This document shows positions 1 to 10,952 of a DNA stretch of 64,000 nt, piece by piece. Source of the stretch: Rebecca billardiae RCC1528 (taxonomy: Eukaryota > Haptophyta); the NCBI GenBank assembly GCA_965240325.2, contig OZ251223.1:4154001-4218000 (forward strand). Direction: 5' to 3'. Below the pieces are notes generated by a model. That model searched no databases, had not been told where the DNA came from, and worked only from the letters and a program-made list of their open reading frames with translations. The translations under genes and the position numbers were made by a program. Position 1 is the stretch's first letter. Each line of letters opens with the position of its first letter.

Positions 1-1
1 G

Positions 2-3000
2 CGCGCCCTCTCCGCCGCGCGCGCCACCATCGCCGAGCTCCACGCCGAGCTGGACGACGTGCCCTCGTCCGAGCTGGGCGCGGACGCGCGCGCGCGCAGG
101 CGCGAGGCCGCGCTGTCGGGCGAGCTCTCGGCGACGCGCACGCGGCTGGAGACGGCGGAGATCGAGGCGGCGCGGCTGCGCGAGCACGCGCGGTGGGAGG
201 CCTCGCTCCACGCCGGCGCGCGCGAGCGCGTCGCCCAGCTCCAGGCCGACATGAGCGCCGCGCGCGCCGCGCACGACGCCGACCTCGGCCGCATGCGCGA
301 CGCGGAGGCCAAGCTGGGCTGGATGGCGCAGACGCTCGCCAAGCTGGACGCGCGGGCGAACGCGATGGCGGCGGGCGAGGACGAGAAGACGCGCGAGCTG
401 CGCCTCGCGCTCGAGGCCTCCGCCGCGCAGCGCTCCGCCCTCGCCGCCGAGCTCGCCGACCTCAAGGCCGAGCTGGACACGGAGCGCACGCGCGGCGAGG
501 CGCTCGCGGGCCGCAAGCGCGCGCTCGAGGGCGAGAACACCGGGATGCGCTTCAAGAACGCGGCGCTGCTGCGGCAGGTGCGCGACCTGGAGACGAGCTA
601 CGAGGCGTCGCAGCTCGAGGTCTCGCGCACCTCCGACCAGCTCGAGCAGCTCACCAACGACGCCAAGTCGCTCCGCACCCAGCTCGACGCCGCGCACGAG
701 GCGAGGCTCGGCGCCGAGCGCGAGGCCGAGGCGCTGCGGCCGCTGCGGCTCGCGGCGGCGCTCAGCGGCGCGGAGGCGAGCGTGCTGCGGAGCACGCTGC
801 TCGACGCGGACGAGGCGCTGCTCTCGTACCGCGCGGCGCTCACCGGCGCGCGCACGCGCCTCGACCGCGCCCGCGCCGAGGCCGCGCGGCTGCAGGAGCT
901 GTACGACCACGCGCATGAGGAGGCGGAGGCGGCGGACGAGCGCGCGCAGGCGGCGGCCGACGAGCTCGGCGCCGCGCGCCGCGCGCTGCAGGTGGCGGAG
1001 AAGGCGCGGGAGGACTACGCGGCGCGCGCGGACCGGTCGGCGGCGAAGGCGGCGAAGGCCGCCGCCGAGACCGCCGCGCTCAAGCAGAACGCCGCCCTCA
1101 TCGCCGACGAGGGCGCGAAGGCGCGCGAGGCGCTCTCACGCGAGCAGCACGAGAGCGCGCGGCTGCGCGCCGAGCTCGCGCGCGCCAACGAGCGCGCGTC
1201 CGGGCTGCGGATGGCGGCGGGCGGCGCGAAGGCGGCGCTGGGCGTGGAGCGCGCGGCGCTGAGCGCCGCGCTCGCCGAGTCCGACGGCCTCGCCGCGCAC
1301 TACGCCGCCCTCGCCTCGGGCCACGTCGGCCAGCTCTCGCTCGAGCGGCGCACGGTCGCGCAGGTGCTGCGCGAGCAGCGGCTGGGCGCGCAGCTCGAGG
1401 TGGAGCAGGCGCAGCAGATCGCCGCGGACGCGGAGGAGCGGCTGCGCGAGGCGGCGGCGGAGTACGAGGCGGCGACCGAGCTGCTGCGCCGCGTGAAGGC
1501 CGGGCTCGAGGCCGGCGAGATCGACGAGGACGAGCTCGCCGCCGCCGAGGCGGCCGCGGCCGAGGCGGCGGCCGCGGCCGAGGAGGCGGCGGCCGCGGTC
1601 GGCGCCGCGCGCGAGCGCGAGGAGCGAGCGCTCGCCGTGGCGGAGGAGTCGGAGCGCGCGGAGGAGGAGGCGCTCGCGGCGGCGGCGGTGGCGGCGGCCA
1701 GCGCGCCGGGCGCCGAGCGCGCCGTCTCGCTCACGCTCCCCCAGCCCGGCTCGCCGCACGTTTCGCGCGGCGCCTCCGCGTCCACCAAGCAGCGGGCGCT
1801 GCGCGGCCGCGCGGTGAGCGCGGGCGGCGCGCTCGGCAGCACGGAGGCGTGGGTGGCGCGGACGGCGGCGGCGGCGGAGGAGGCGTCGTCGCGCACGCCG
1901 AGCGCGTCGCCCACGCCCACCTCGCCCGCGGGCACGCCCGCCGGCTCGCCCGGCCCCGCCTCGCGCCTCTCCTCTCTCGCCAGGCCGCGCGCCGTGCGCG
2001 TGGCGCCGCGGCCGCGCCAGCCGCTGCGGCCGCGCGTCAAGCTGACCGCCACGGTCGCGGTGCGGCAGGCGGAGCGGCGGCACGCGGACCGCAGCCTGGG
2101 CGAGATGGTGGCGAAGGGCGGCGAGGGCGTCCGCGACGCGACGGCCGCCGCGCGCGACGCGCTCACCACGCTCAACGCGCTGCGCCTCCAGCACGCCACC
2201 CTCGCCACAGAGGCGCGCGCGCTCAAGGCCTCGGTCGAGGGCCTGATGGCGTGGGACGTGGCGCGCGCGCTCACCGACCGGCACGGCAACATGAGCGTGA
2301 TCGACAAGCTGAACCGGATCCGCGCGTACCACAGCTGGCACTGGGGGCAGTTCACGCCGGCGTTCGAGGTGAAGAACGGCGCGCTCGTCGTCACCATCGA
2401 CATGGGCGGCCAGGCGCCGCGCCGGCCGCTCACAGAGACGGAGCTGTGGCTGGCAAAGCGCGCGCACCTGCGCCCGATGCAGTTTGGGCGCGCGGAGCAG
2501 GGCGGGGTGGCGGGGGGCGGCGGGCCGGGCGGCGGTGCGCAGCCCGCGGGCCCGTCGCTGCCCGCGCTCGGCGCCGGCCCGCGCGGCACGCCGGGCGCGT
2601 CGTACGCCACCTTTGCCGCGCCGGTGCCCTACTCGCCCGCCAGGCAGCAGCAGCAGCAGCAGCAGCCACCCTACTCGCCCGCCGCGCGCTGGTCGGGGCG
2701 GCAGGTGGGCGCGATTGCGGGCGGGCAGCCCGAGCGGCGCTGGCCGACGCCGAGCCCGCGCGGCGTGCCGCCCGAGCCCGCGCTGCACCTGCCGCCCATC
2801 GAGCAGCGCCACTTCTCCGCGCGCCGCTCGCCGCGCGCCCCGCGCTCCGCCGCCTCGTCCGAGGCAGGCAGCTCGCACGAGCTGGGCGAGGGCCTGTGGC
2901 GGCCAGCGCAGCAGGAGCTGGCCGCCACACACGCGGCCGCCTCCGCCTCCGAGGGGCGCGAGCGCGCGCCGGGGGCGGCGCGCTCGCTCGACGCGCGGTA

Positions 3001-5161
3001 CGGGGCGCACGCCGCGCGCCACGGCTTCAGCTCGAAGGACGGGCGCTCGCCCGCCGGCCGCTCGCCCGCCGCCTCGCCGCGCTCGGCGTGCGACGACGCG
3101 CCGCCCTCGCGCGCGCAGCAGCCGTACGCGCTGCAGCAGCAGGCGTACGCACCGCCCCCGCCCTCGCACCCGCTCGACCTCGACCTGTGGCTCGGGAGCG
3201 GGGGCGATGGGGCCGAAGGGGGCGGCGGCGGTGCGCAGGAGGAGGGGGGCGCGCCGCCCGCCGCGCGCGGCGCGCCCTCGCTGCCGTCCACCGGCCCTGT
3301 GCTCGACGTCGCGCCCGCCGAGACGGGCGGAGCGTCGCGGCCCAAGGCGGTTGCGGTCGCGCCCGCACTGCACGCGAATGAGGCGCCCGCGCCGCTGCGC
3401 GCGAAGTCGGCGAGCGCGGCGGCGGTGGGCGGCACGCAGCCGGCGGCGGTGGGCGTGGCGACGATCGAGCCGCCGCCGCCGCCGCCGCCGCGCCTCTCGC
3501 TTCAGGTAGGCCCGCGCCGCACCGCGCCCCCTCCGAGGGGGGCGGCCAAGCAGGGCTCAGCGCTCTTCCCGCAGCCCACCTCGCCACTCCCGCCGCCGCC
3601 TCCGCCTCCAGAGGCGGAGGCGGAGGCGGCGGCGGCGGCGGCGGCGGAGGCGGAGGCGGAGGCGGAGGCGGCGGCGGCGGCTGCGGAGGCGGAGGCGGCG
3701 GCGGCGGAGGCGGAGGCGGCGGCGGCGGCGGCTGCGGAGGCGGAGGCGCGGGCGCGCGCGCCAGGGCGGAAACGTGCAACGGGCGAGCCGCCGCACGCGC
3801 CGCCGCCGCGCGCGCCCTCGCCCTCGGCGCAGGGCGCATCGCCTCGCGGCAGCAGCCCCGGCCACGCCCAGGCGCTCTCGGCGGTCCACTTCGCCGGCGC
3901 GCTCGTGCGGCGCGCGCGCAGCCCTCGTGAGCTGCCAGACCCGAGCCTGCGCTCGCCCCTCGCCGGCGTGCGGCTCACGGCGGGCGCGGACGCGGCCGGG
4001 TACGAGGTGCGCGGGCGCTCGCCAACGGAGGCGCGCGCCCGCTCGCCCAAGGGGGGGCGCGCCGAGCGGCCGCGCGACGCGGAGGCGGGCGCGGCGCGCG
4101 CGCACCCAAAGCAGCCGGGGGCGGGCGCGGCGGCGGCGCGGGCCGGCCGCGCGCGCTCGGCGCACGAGGCCGCGACGGCCATCCAGCGGGTGTTGCGCGG
4201 GCGGCGCTCGCGGCGCATGGGCGGCGCGGCGGCGCGCTCGCCCTCGCCGCTCGAGCGCGCGCTCGGCGTGCCCGCGGTCGTGACGCTCCGCCTCGACCCG
4301 CGCGTCGCGCGGCTGAGCGCCACCGCCATCCAGGCGCACGCGCGCGGCATGCTCGCGCGCGCACACCTCGCGCACCTCAGCAATGGGCCGCGCCGCCGCT
4401 CCGTGGTCGACAACGTGTTCGTGCTGCCGCCCGCCGCCGGCCGCGCCGCGCCGCGCGCCTCGCCGCGCCGGCCGCGGCCGGCGCCCGCGCAGCTGCGCCC
4501 GGACGTCGCGCCGCGCGCGCAGCCCACCGACGCCGAGCTCGCCGCCGACGCCGAGCGGCGCGCGGCCGCCGCCGCCGCCGCCGCCGCGGCGGTCACCGCC
4601 TCGTTCGGGGCCGCGCTCCGGCCGCAGGAAGTGGCGTCTGCGGCGGCGGAGATACAGAGGATCGCGCGCGGGCGCAGCGCGCGGCAGGGCAGCGCCGAGG
4701 GCGGCGCGCGCCCCGTGGCGCCCGCCGAGCTCGCCGCGGGCGCGGGCCGCGCCGCGGGCGGCTCCGCCGCCGAGGCCTCCGGGCTGGCGCTGCTCGAGGC
4801 GACGCAGCTCGCGGGCGCGCAGACGGCGCACCGCGTGGCGGGCGCGCGGCGCGGCGGGCGCGCGGCGCAGGGCGAGCTCAACCTCGCAGCGACGGTCGCG
4901 CCGCCCAAGCTGAGCTCCGCCGCGGCGGCCGCGCCGTCGGCGCCGCCGCCCCGCGCGCCCGCAGAGCGCCGGCCCGCCGCCGCCGCCGAGAGCGAGCTCG
5001 AGCGCCAGCTGCGCATGCAGGGCGCCGCGGCCGCGCGCACGGTCGGGCGGCAGCCGCGCTTTGGCGCGGGCGGCGCGGGCGGCGGCGCGCGGCAGCAGCC
5101 GCCGGGCGGCGGCGGCGGCGCTGGAGGTGGCGGTGGGCGCCAACGTGAACGCCGTTCATAG
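2..5161 (+). CDS. Large coiled-coil protein with C-terminal IQ motifs (5' partial)
   Basis: The frame is open from base 2 to a TAG at 5159-5161, and the first in-frame near-start is only a GTG at 59, so the gene begins left of the window. The first ~560 visible residues are Ala/Glu/Arg heptad-like sequence without helix breakers, i.e. a long coiled coil. A short folded-looking patch rich in Trp, His and Tyr lies near 2250-2480. The rest is disordered and rich in Pro, Ala and Ser. Three IQ-type calmodulin-binding motifs sit near 4160-4215 (ATAIQRVLRGRRSRR), 4318-4360 (ATAIQAHARGMLARAH) and 4640-4685 (AAEIQRIARGRSAR). A GGCGGA-type repeat at ~3605-3755 encodes an Ala/Glu tract. A 69-nt segment at 3506-3574 begins GTAGGC and ends CAG without changing frame, so it may be a small intron. 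A cytoskeletal or basal-body scaffold role is inference only. Confidence 0.7.
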   Translation, partial: RALSAARATIAELHAELDDVPSSELGADARARRREAALSGELSATRTRLETAEIEAARLREHARWEASLHAGARERVAQLQADMSAARAAHDADLGRMRDAEAKLGWMAQTLAKLDARANAMAAGEDEKTRELRLALEASAAQRSALAAELADLKAELDTERTRGEALAGRKRALEGENTGMRFKNAALLRQVRDLETSYEASQLEVSRTSDQLEQLTNDAKSLRTQLDAAHEARLGAEREAEALRPLRLAAALSGAEASVLRSTLLDADEALLSYRAALTGARTRLDRARAEAARLQELYDHAHEEAEAADERAQAAADELGAARRALQVAEKAREDYAARADRSAAKAAKAAAETAALKQNAALIADEGAKAREALSREQHESARLRAELARANERASGLRMAAGGAKAALGVERAALSAALAESDGLAAHYAALASGHVGQLSLERRTVAQVLREQRLGAQLEVEQAQQIAADAEERLREAAAEYEAATELLRRVKAGLEAGEIDEDELAAAEAAAAEAAAAAEEAAAAVGAAREREERALAVAEESERAEEEALAAAAVAAASAPGAERAVSLTLPQPGSPHVSRGASASTKQRALRGRAVSAGGALGSTEAWVARTAAAAEEASSRTPSASPTPTSPAGTPAGSPGPASRLSSLARPRAVRVAPRPRQPLRPRVKLTATVAVRQAERRHADRSLGEMVAKGGEGVRDATAAARDALTTLNALRLQHATLATEARALKASVEGLMAWDVARALTDRHGNMSVIDKLNRIRAYHSWHWGQFTPAFEVKNGALVVTIDMGGQAPRRPLTETELWLAKRAHLRPMQFGRAEQGGVAGGGGPGGGAQPAGPSLPALGAGPRGTPGASYATFAAPVPYSPARQQQQQQQPPYSPAARWSGRQVGAIAGGQPERRWPTPSPRGVPPEPALHLPPIEQRHFSARRSPRAPRSAASSEAGSSHELGEGLWRPAQQELAATHAAASASEGRERAPGAARSLDARYGAHAARHGFSSKDGRSPAGRSPAASPRSACDDAPPSRAQQPYALQQQAYAPPPPSHPLDLDLWLGSGGDGAEGGGGGAQEEGGAPPAARGAPSLPSTGPVLDVAPAETGGASRPKAVAVAPALHANEAPAPLRAKSASAAAVGGTQPAAVGVATIEPPPPPPPRLSLQVGPRRTAPPPRGAAKQGSALFPQPTSPLPPPPPPPEAEAEAAAAAAAEAEAEAEAAAAAAEAEAAAAEAEAAAAAAAEAEARARAPGRKRATGEPPHAPPPRAPSPSAQGASPRGSSPGHAQALSAVHFAGALVRRARSPRELPDPSLRSPLAGVRLTAGADAAGYEVRGRSPTEARARSPKGGRAERPRDAEAGAARAHPKQPGAGAAAARAGRARSAHEAATAIQRVLRGRRSRRMGGAAARSPSPLERALGVPAVVTLRLDPRVARLSATAIQAHARGMLARAHLAHLSNGPRRRSVVDNVFVLPPAAGRAAPRASPRRPRPAPAQLRPDVAPRAQPTDAELAADAERRAAAAAAAAAAVTASFGAALRPQEVASAAAEIQRIARGRSARQGSAEGGARPVAPAELAAGAGRAAGGSAAEASGLALLEATQLAGAQTAHRVAGARRGGRAAQGELNLAATVAPPKLSSAAAAAPSAPPPRAPAERRPAAAAESELERQLRMQGAAAARTVGRQPRFGAGGAGGGARQQPPGGGGGAGGGGGRQRERRS

Positions 5162-5659
5162 CGCTGCGTATCACAGCGCAGTGACGGCGTTCCGCGCCAG
5201 ACCGCGGTCCTACTTCATTCCGCCGGACGAAGGCAGCGAGCGGCCGGTAGCGCGCGCTCGTGCACGCGCGCGCTCGCGCAGCACGTGCTCGGCAGGAGTA
5301 GTGCCGAAGACGCGCGTGGCCCCGTTTGCGGCGGCGAGATCGGCCGAGCTGTCCAGTTGCTGGGTGATGTACATCGTCAGTACTCAGTACTACTGCTGAC
5401 GATGATGTAGTAGCGCATATCGCGCATAGTATATAGTACTACGACGTGTCACGCCCGCGCGCGCATTACATTATAGCTAGTAGTACATAGTAGAGCCGCC
5501 GCTGCCAACTGTCTGAACTGAGTAGTCGTGAGTGAGTCGACCGGCTAATCGACCGGACTCGCACGGTCATCCGCCAGACGCGTACATATGACGAGCGCGC
5601 CAGCGCAGGCGCCGCGGACGAGAGGCGCGCTCCCCTCGCCGCCGTCGGCGCGCGCGCGC
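5162..5659. other. Intergenic gap, tail to tail
   Basis: This is the convergent 3' space between the coiled-coil gene (+) and the deacetylase gene (-). GC content drops here, and the stretch 5370-5500 is rich in TA, AGTAC and GTAGTA words. I see no gene or RNA. Confidence 0.5.
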
Positions 5660-6745
5660 TCACGGCGTCTCGATGAGCGCCTTGACGTGCCCGCGCACCG
5701 CGCGGCCGAGCGCCTCGATGTCGTACCCGCCCTCCAGGTAGCTCACGATCGGGGCGCCGCGCGCCGCGCGCACGATCTGCGCGGTCACCCACTCGTAGTC
5801 GTCGTCGTTGAGGGAGAGGGAGGCGAGCGGGTCGTCCGCGTGCGCGTCGAACCCGGCCGAGATGAAGACGGCGTCCGGGCCGAACGCCTGCAGCGCGGGC
5901 AGGATCGTGTCCGCCCACGCCGCGCGGAACTCGTCGGTGCCCGCGCCGGGCGCGAGCGGCACGCTGAGCACCTGCTGCGCGGCGCCCGAGGTGCCCGCCG
6001 TGCGGCCGGTGCCGGGGTAGCACGGCGACTGGTGGGAGGAGGCGTAGAAGCGGCTCGCGTCCGGGCTGCACATCGCCGCGTCCCCGTTGCCGTGGTGCAC
6101 GTCGAAGTCGAGCACCGCCACCTTCGCCTTGCCGTGCGCCGCCTGCGCGTGCGCCGCCGCCACCATCACGTGGTTGAACAAGCAGAAGCCCATTGCCTGC
6201 TCGGGCTCGGCGTGGTGGCCGGGCGGGCGCGCCATCACGAAGGCGCGCGTGCAGGGCGACTGGTCGGAGAGCACCTCGTCCACCGCCGCGACCGCCAGCC
6301 CCGACGCGCGGTAGCACGCCGGCCCGCTGTCGGGGCAGACGCGCGTGTCGGCGTCTATCGAGAGGATGGCCTTGCGCTCCTTCGCCGCCGCGAACGCCGC
6401 GTTGAGCATCTTGACGTGGTGCTCCGTGTGCACGCGCAGCAGCTGCTCGTCGGTCGCGTCGACCTCGGGCTCGAGGATCCGCAGCGCCTCGCCGAACTCG
6501 GGCGCCCACTCATTCTTCGCGAGCCGGAGCAGGCTGGCGAGCCGCTCCGGGCTCTCGGGGTGGCCGCCGCCCGCCGTGTGCTGCACGCAGATCGGGTGCG
6601 TGTACAGCGAGAGGCCGCCAGCCGTGGCGCTGGCGGCGTGGCGCAGCTGCCGCGCGGCCGGCCGCGCGCAGCGGAGCAGCGGGCGGTGGGCGCCCGCGCC
6701 GAAGGCGTGCACGCCGACGACCCACGAGACGAGCAGCGCCACCAT
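5660..6745 (-). CDS. Histone deacetylase family protein, possibly plastid-targeted
   Basis: A 361-residue zinc deacetylase of the arginase/deacetylase fold. The family signatures are intact: RPPGHHAEP near residue 173, the metal-binding DFDVHHGNGD near 212, AGFDAHADDP near 298 and the catalytic-tyrosine loop LEGGYD near 338. The start is the ATG at 6745; an upstream extension would begin only at a GTG and would overlap the divergent neighbour. The N-terminus MVALLVSWVVGVHAFGAGAH reads as a signal peptide with a likely cut at VHA|F, followed by an Arg/Ala-rich, acid-free stretch. That is the A-F presequence pattern of plastid proteins in algae with secondary plastids. Plant HDA14 is a chloroplast member of this superfamily, so a plastid lysine deacetylase is a reasonable reading. 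A nuclear or secretory location is the alternative. The ORF is a single exon. Confidence 0.88.
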   Translation of the reverse strand: MVALLVSWVVGVHAFGAGAHRPLLRCARPAARQLRHAASATAGGLSLYTHPICVQHTAGGGHPESPERLASLLRLAKNEWAPEFGEALRILEPEVDATDEQLLRVHTEHHVKMLNAAFAAAKERKAILSIDADTRVCPDSGPACYRASGLAVAAVDEVLSDQSPCTRAFVMARPPGHHAEPEQAMGFCLFNHVMVAAAHAQAAHGKAKVAVLDFDVHHGNGDAAMCSPDASRFYASSHQSPCYPGTGRTAGTSGAAQQVLSVPLAPGAGTDEFRAAWADTILPALQAFGPDAVFISAGFDAHADDPLASLSLNDDDYEWVTAQIVRAARGAPIVSYLEGGYDIEALGRAVRGHVKALIETP

Positions 6746-6781
6746 CGTGCGACTTGCTGCGAGCGCTCGCCGGTCTGTACG
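6746..6781. promoter_or_regulatory. 36-bp divergent intergenic spacer
   Basis: Only 36 bp separate the ATG of the deacetylase (6745, minus) from the ATG of the SET-MYND gene (6782, plus). Any promoter must be bidirectional or must lie inside the coding sequences. I see no TATA box. Confidence 0.5.
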
Positions 6782-8383
6782 ATGGCGACGACCTTCGCGC
6801 CGTGCGTGCGAGTCGACCAGGATGCGCGCGCCGGGCGGCGGCTGATCGCGGTGGAGGACATCCCCGCGGGCACGTGCATCCTGAGCGAGCCCGCCGTCGC
6901 CGCAGTCCTCGCGCGCGCGCGGTGGGAGAGCCACTGCTTCGGCTGCTGGGCGCGGCTGCGGCCGGACGCGCGCATGCGCTGCGGCCGGTGCCGCCTCGCG
7001 CGCTACTGCGACCGGCGGTGCCAGGCGTCGGACTGGAAGCGGGCGCACGCGGTGGAGTGCGCCGCGCTGCCTCTACTCGACGCGCACGCCGAGCCCGACG
7101 CGCAGCACGCCGGCTTTGCGCACGACTGCGTGCTGCTCGGCCGCGCGGTGCGCGCGCTGTCGGCCGCGCCGGCCGCGGTGCGCGCCGCGGTCGACGCGCT
7201 CGCGGCCGCGCCGGCGGAGCAGGCGGCGCACGCGGACGGCGTGGCGCGCGCGGCGCTGTCGCACGGCCTGTGCGCCGGCGGCCCGCCCGCGCCAGCCGCC
7301 CTCGCCGCGCGCCTCGCGCGCGCGTTCGCGTGCAACAACTTTGGCGTGTGCTCGCCCAGTGGCGCGGGCGGCCTGCTTGGCGCGGGCCTGTGGCCGCTGG
7401 GCGCGGTGCTCAACCACTCGTGCGCGCCGAACTGCGCGCTGGCGCACCTGCTCGACGCGCGCGGCGCGCCGCCCACGCAGCTCGTGCGCACCATCCTCCC
7501 CGTCCGCCGCGGCTCCGAGCTGCGCCACAGCTACGTCGACTCCTCGGCGGGCAAGGCGCAGCGGCGGGCGGCGCTGCGGGCGCCGTATGGGTTCGAGTGC
7601 GGGTGCGAGCGGTGCGGCGGCGCGCCGGGCGGCGGCGGCGGGCGCGAGGTGGGCGGGTGCGAGGCGGGGCGCGAGCCCGAGCCCGCGCACGCCGAGCCGC
7701 GCGCCGACCCCGCCCTCGACGCCGAGCTCGACGGCCCGGCCGAGCCCCACGCCGCCGACGTTGCGCGCGACCTGGGCGCCGCCGCGTCGCTGCACGGCCG
7801 CGCCGTGTTGGCCGGCGCGGTGGCGGAGGAGCGCGCGCTGCTGAGGGCAGCGCTCGAGCTGCGGGCGCGGCACCTCGGCCCGGCGCACGCGCACGTGCGC
7901 GAGCTGCGCGCCGCGCTGCTCGCGTGCGAGCTCGCCGCGGGCGACGTGGGCGCCGCCGCGGCCGAGGCCGAGCGGCTGCTCGCCGGCGCTGAGCGCGCGC
8001 TCGGCGCCGCGCCGAGCCGCGCGCGCGCCACGCTGCTGCTCACGGCTGCGGAGGTGTGGGCGCTGTGCGCGGCTGCGTGCGCGGCGGGGGAGGGTCACGG
8101 GGTCTCACTCGGCGCACTGCGCGATGCGGCCGCGGTGGCGGAGCGGGCGCACGCGCGCGGCCGCGGGGCGGTTGCGCCGCGCGTGCCGCCGGGCGACGCC
8201 GCCGCTGCCGATGAGCCGGCGCGCGCGTGGCAAGGGTACGCGCACGCGCGCGCTTCCGCGTGCGCGGAGCGTGCCGTCGCGCAGCTGCTGATCACACATG
8301 GCGAGGCGCACCCGCTCACGGCGGAGGCCCGCGCCGCGCTCGACGCGTACTCGTCGTCTGTCGCCGCAGCGGCGTGCGCGTGA
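6782..8383 (+). CDS. SET and MYND domain protein (SMYD-type lysine methyltransferase)
   Basis: 533 residues in a single exon. The N-terminal part of the SET domain is followed by a MYND zinc finger at residues ~52-94, with the pattern CFGC, RCGRC, RYCDRRC, then His and Cys. The SET core has the cofactor-binding NHSCAPNC motif near residue 211 and RHSYVD near 249. The post-SET cysteines CGCERC lie near 275. The C-terminal ~230 residues are Ala-rich and helical, as in the TPR-like tail of SMYD proteins. The family transfers methyl groups from SAM to lysines of histones and other proteins. The start is the ATG at 6782. The frame stays open upstream to 5588, but that extension is the antisense of the deacetylase gene and is rejected. 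Confidence 0.88.
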   Translation: MATTFAPCVRVDQDARAGRRLIAVEDIPAGTCILSEPAVAAVLARARWESHCFGCWARLRPDARMRCGRCRLARYCDRRCQASDWKRAHAVECAALPLLDAHAEPDAQHAGFAHDCVLLGRAVRALSAAPAAVRAAVDALAAAPAEQAAHADGVARAALSHGLCAGGPPAPAALAARLARAFACNNFGVCSPSGAGGLLGAGLWPLGAVLNHSCAPNCALAHLLDARGAPPTQLVRTILPVRRGSELRHSYVDSSAGKAQRRAALRAPYGFECGCERCGGAPGGGGGREVGGCEAGREPEPAHAEPRADPALDAELDGPAEPHAADVARDLGAAASLHGRAVLAGAVAEERALLRAALELRARHLGPAHAHVRELRAALLACELAAGDVGAAAAEAERLLAGAERALGAAPSRARATLLLTAAEVWALCAAACAAGEGHGVSLGALRDAAAVAERAHARGRGAVAPRVPPGDAAAADEPARAWQGYAHARASACAERAVAQLLITHGEAHPLTAEARAALDAYSSSVAAAACA

Positions 8384-8903
8384 GGCCCGCCGACCGGAGC
8401 AGCACCGAGCAGCAACTAGCAAGCAAGATATAGCGCAGACGATCGACATGCTGCATCCATCGCATGCGCTTGGGTCATCGTCCTATTTGGCAATATGATG
8501 GTATGAAGATTTATACAACGTCTTAAATTGTCCCCCGTCCCGACTTTTCTTTCGGATCTTTCATCATATTTTATTCAATATGATGACGATGATCAAATTA
8601 TTCAAAAGATCTGCGCGCTTATATATTTGACAACGTACGTAGTGAGGGCCCCCGGCGGGGCTCCACGCTACGCGCTCCGCCCTGCACCGCGGGCCATAAG
8701 AACGCACACAGCTCATTGTCAGCGGGTCTCCTGATGAATATGACTATGTCGGCGACAACGATGGCCAGCAGGGTGCAGCTGGCACGGGCGAGGCCGAGCG
8801 CGCGTCAGACAGCGCCGGCCCCGCTGCCCCGGTGGCCTGCGCCCGCAGCCTGGCAGTGGCAGCACCGTCCCGCTCGCCGGTCGGGCACGCCGGCAGCGCG
8901 CGC
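8384..8903. other. Intergenic gap, tail to tail
   Basis: Convergent 3' space. Positions 8490-8640 are strikingly AT-rich for this genome, and 8563-8586 can fold as a hairpin with CATCATATT/AATATGATG arms. This is probably 3' UTR and transcript-end sequence for both flanking genes. No gene seen. Confidence 0.45.
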
Positions 8904-10750
<1,847 letters not shown>

Positions 10751-10952
10751 CGCGCCCAGCGAAGCTCGAGACAGCGATGGCGGTTGTCCGCGGCTCTCAA
10801 CGGCTACGGGCGCGTCGCGGTGCCTGAGCGGAACCGCGGCCCGATTTGGCGATTTCTATTCGCAGCGAAAATCAGGATATTCAGGAACGGTGATTTCATT
10901 TTCGCGTCGCGATGATTTTGGTTTTTCGTCGGAGATCGACGCGATCTCCGCC
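10751..10952. promoter_or_regulatory. Divergent promoter region, 202 bp
   Basis: The gap between the RuvB-like 1 start (10750, minus) and the glycosidase-like start (10953, plus). AT content rises at ~10840-10925 (words such as GATTTCTATT and TTTCATTTTCG), unlike the flanking coding DNA. It is probably a shared promoter with both 5' leaders. Confidence 0.45.

Noticed and set aside
1136-3373. 745-residue minus-strand frame opposite the IQ protein
   Set aside because: Arg/Ala-rich antisense shadow with no motif. The plus frame holds the coiled coil and IQ motifs.
5588-6781. N-terminal extension of the SET-MYND frame by 398 residues
   Set aside because: It is the exact antisense of the deacetylase coding sequence and Arg/His/Val-rich. 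The family start fits the ATG at 6782.
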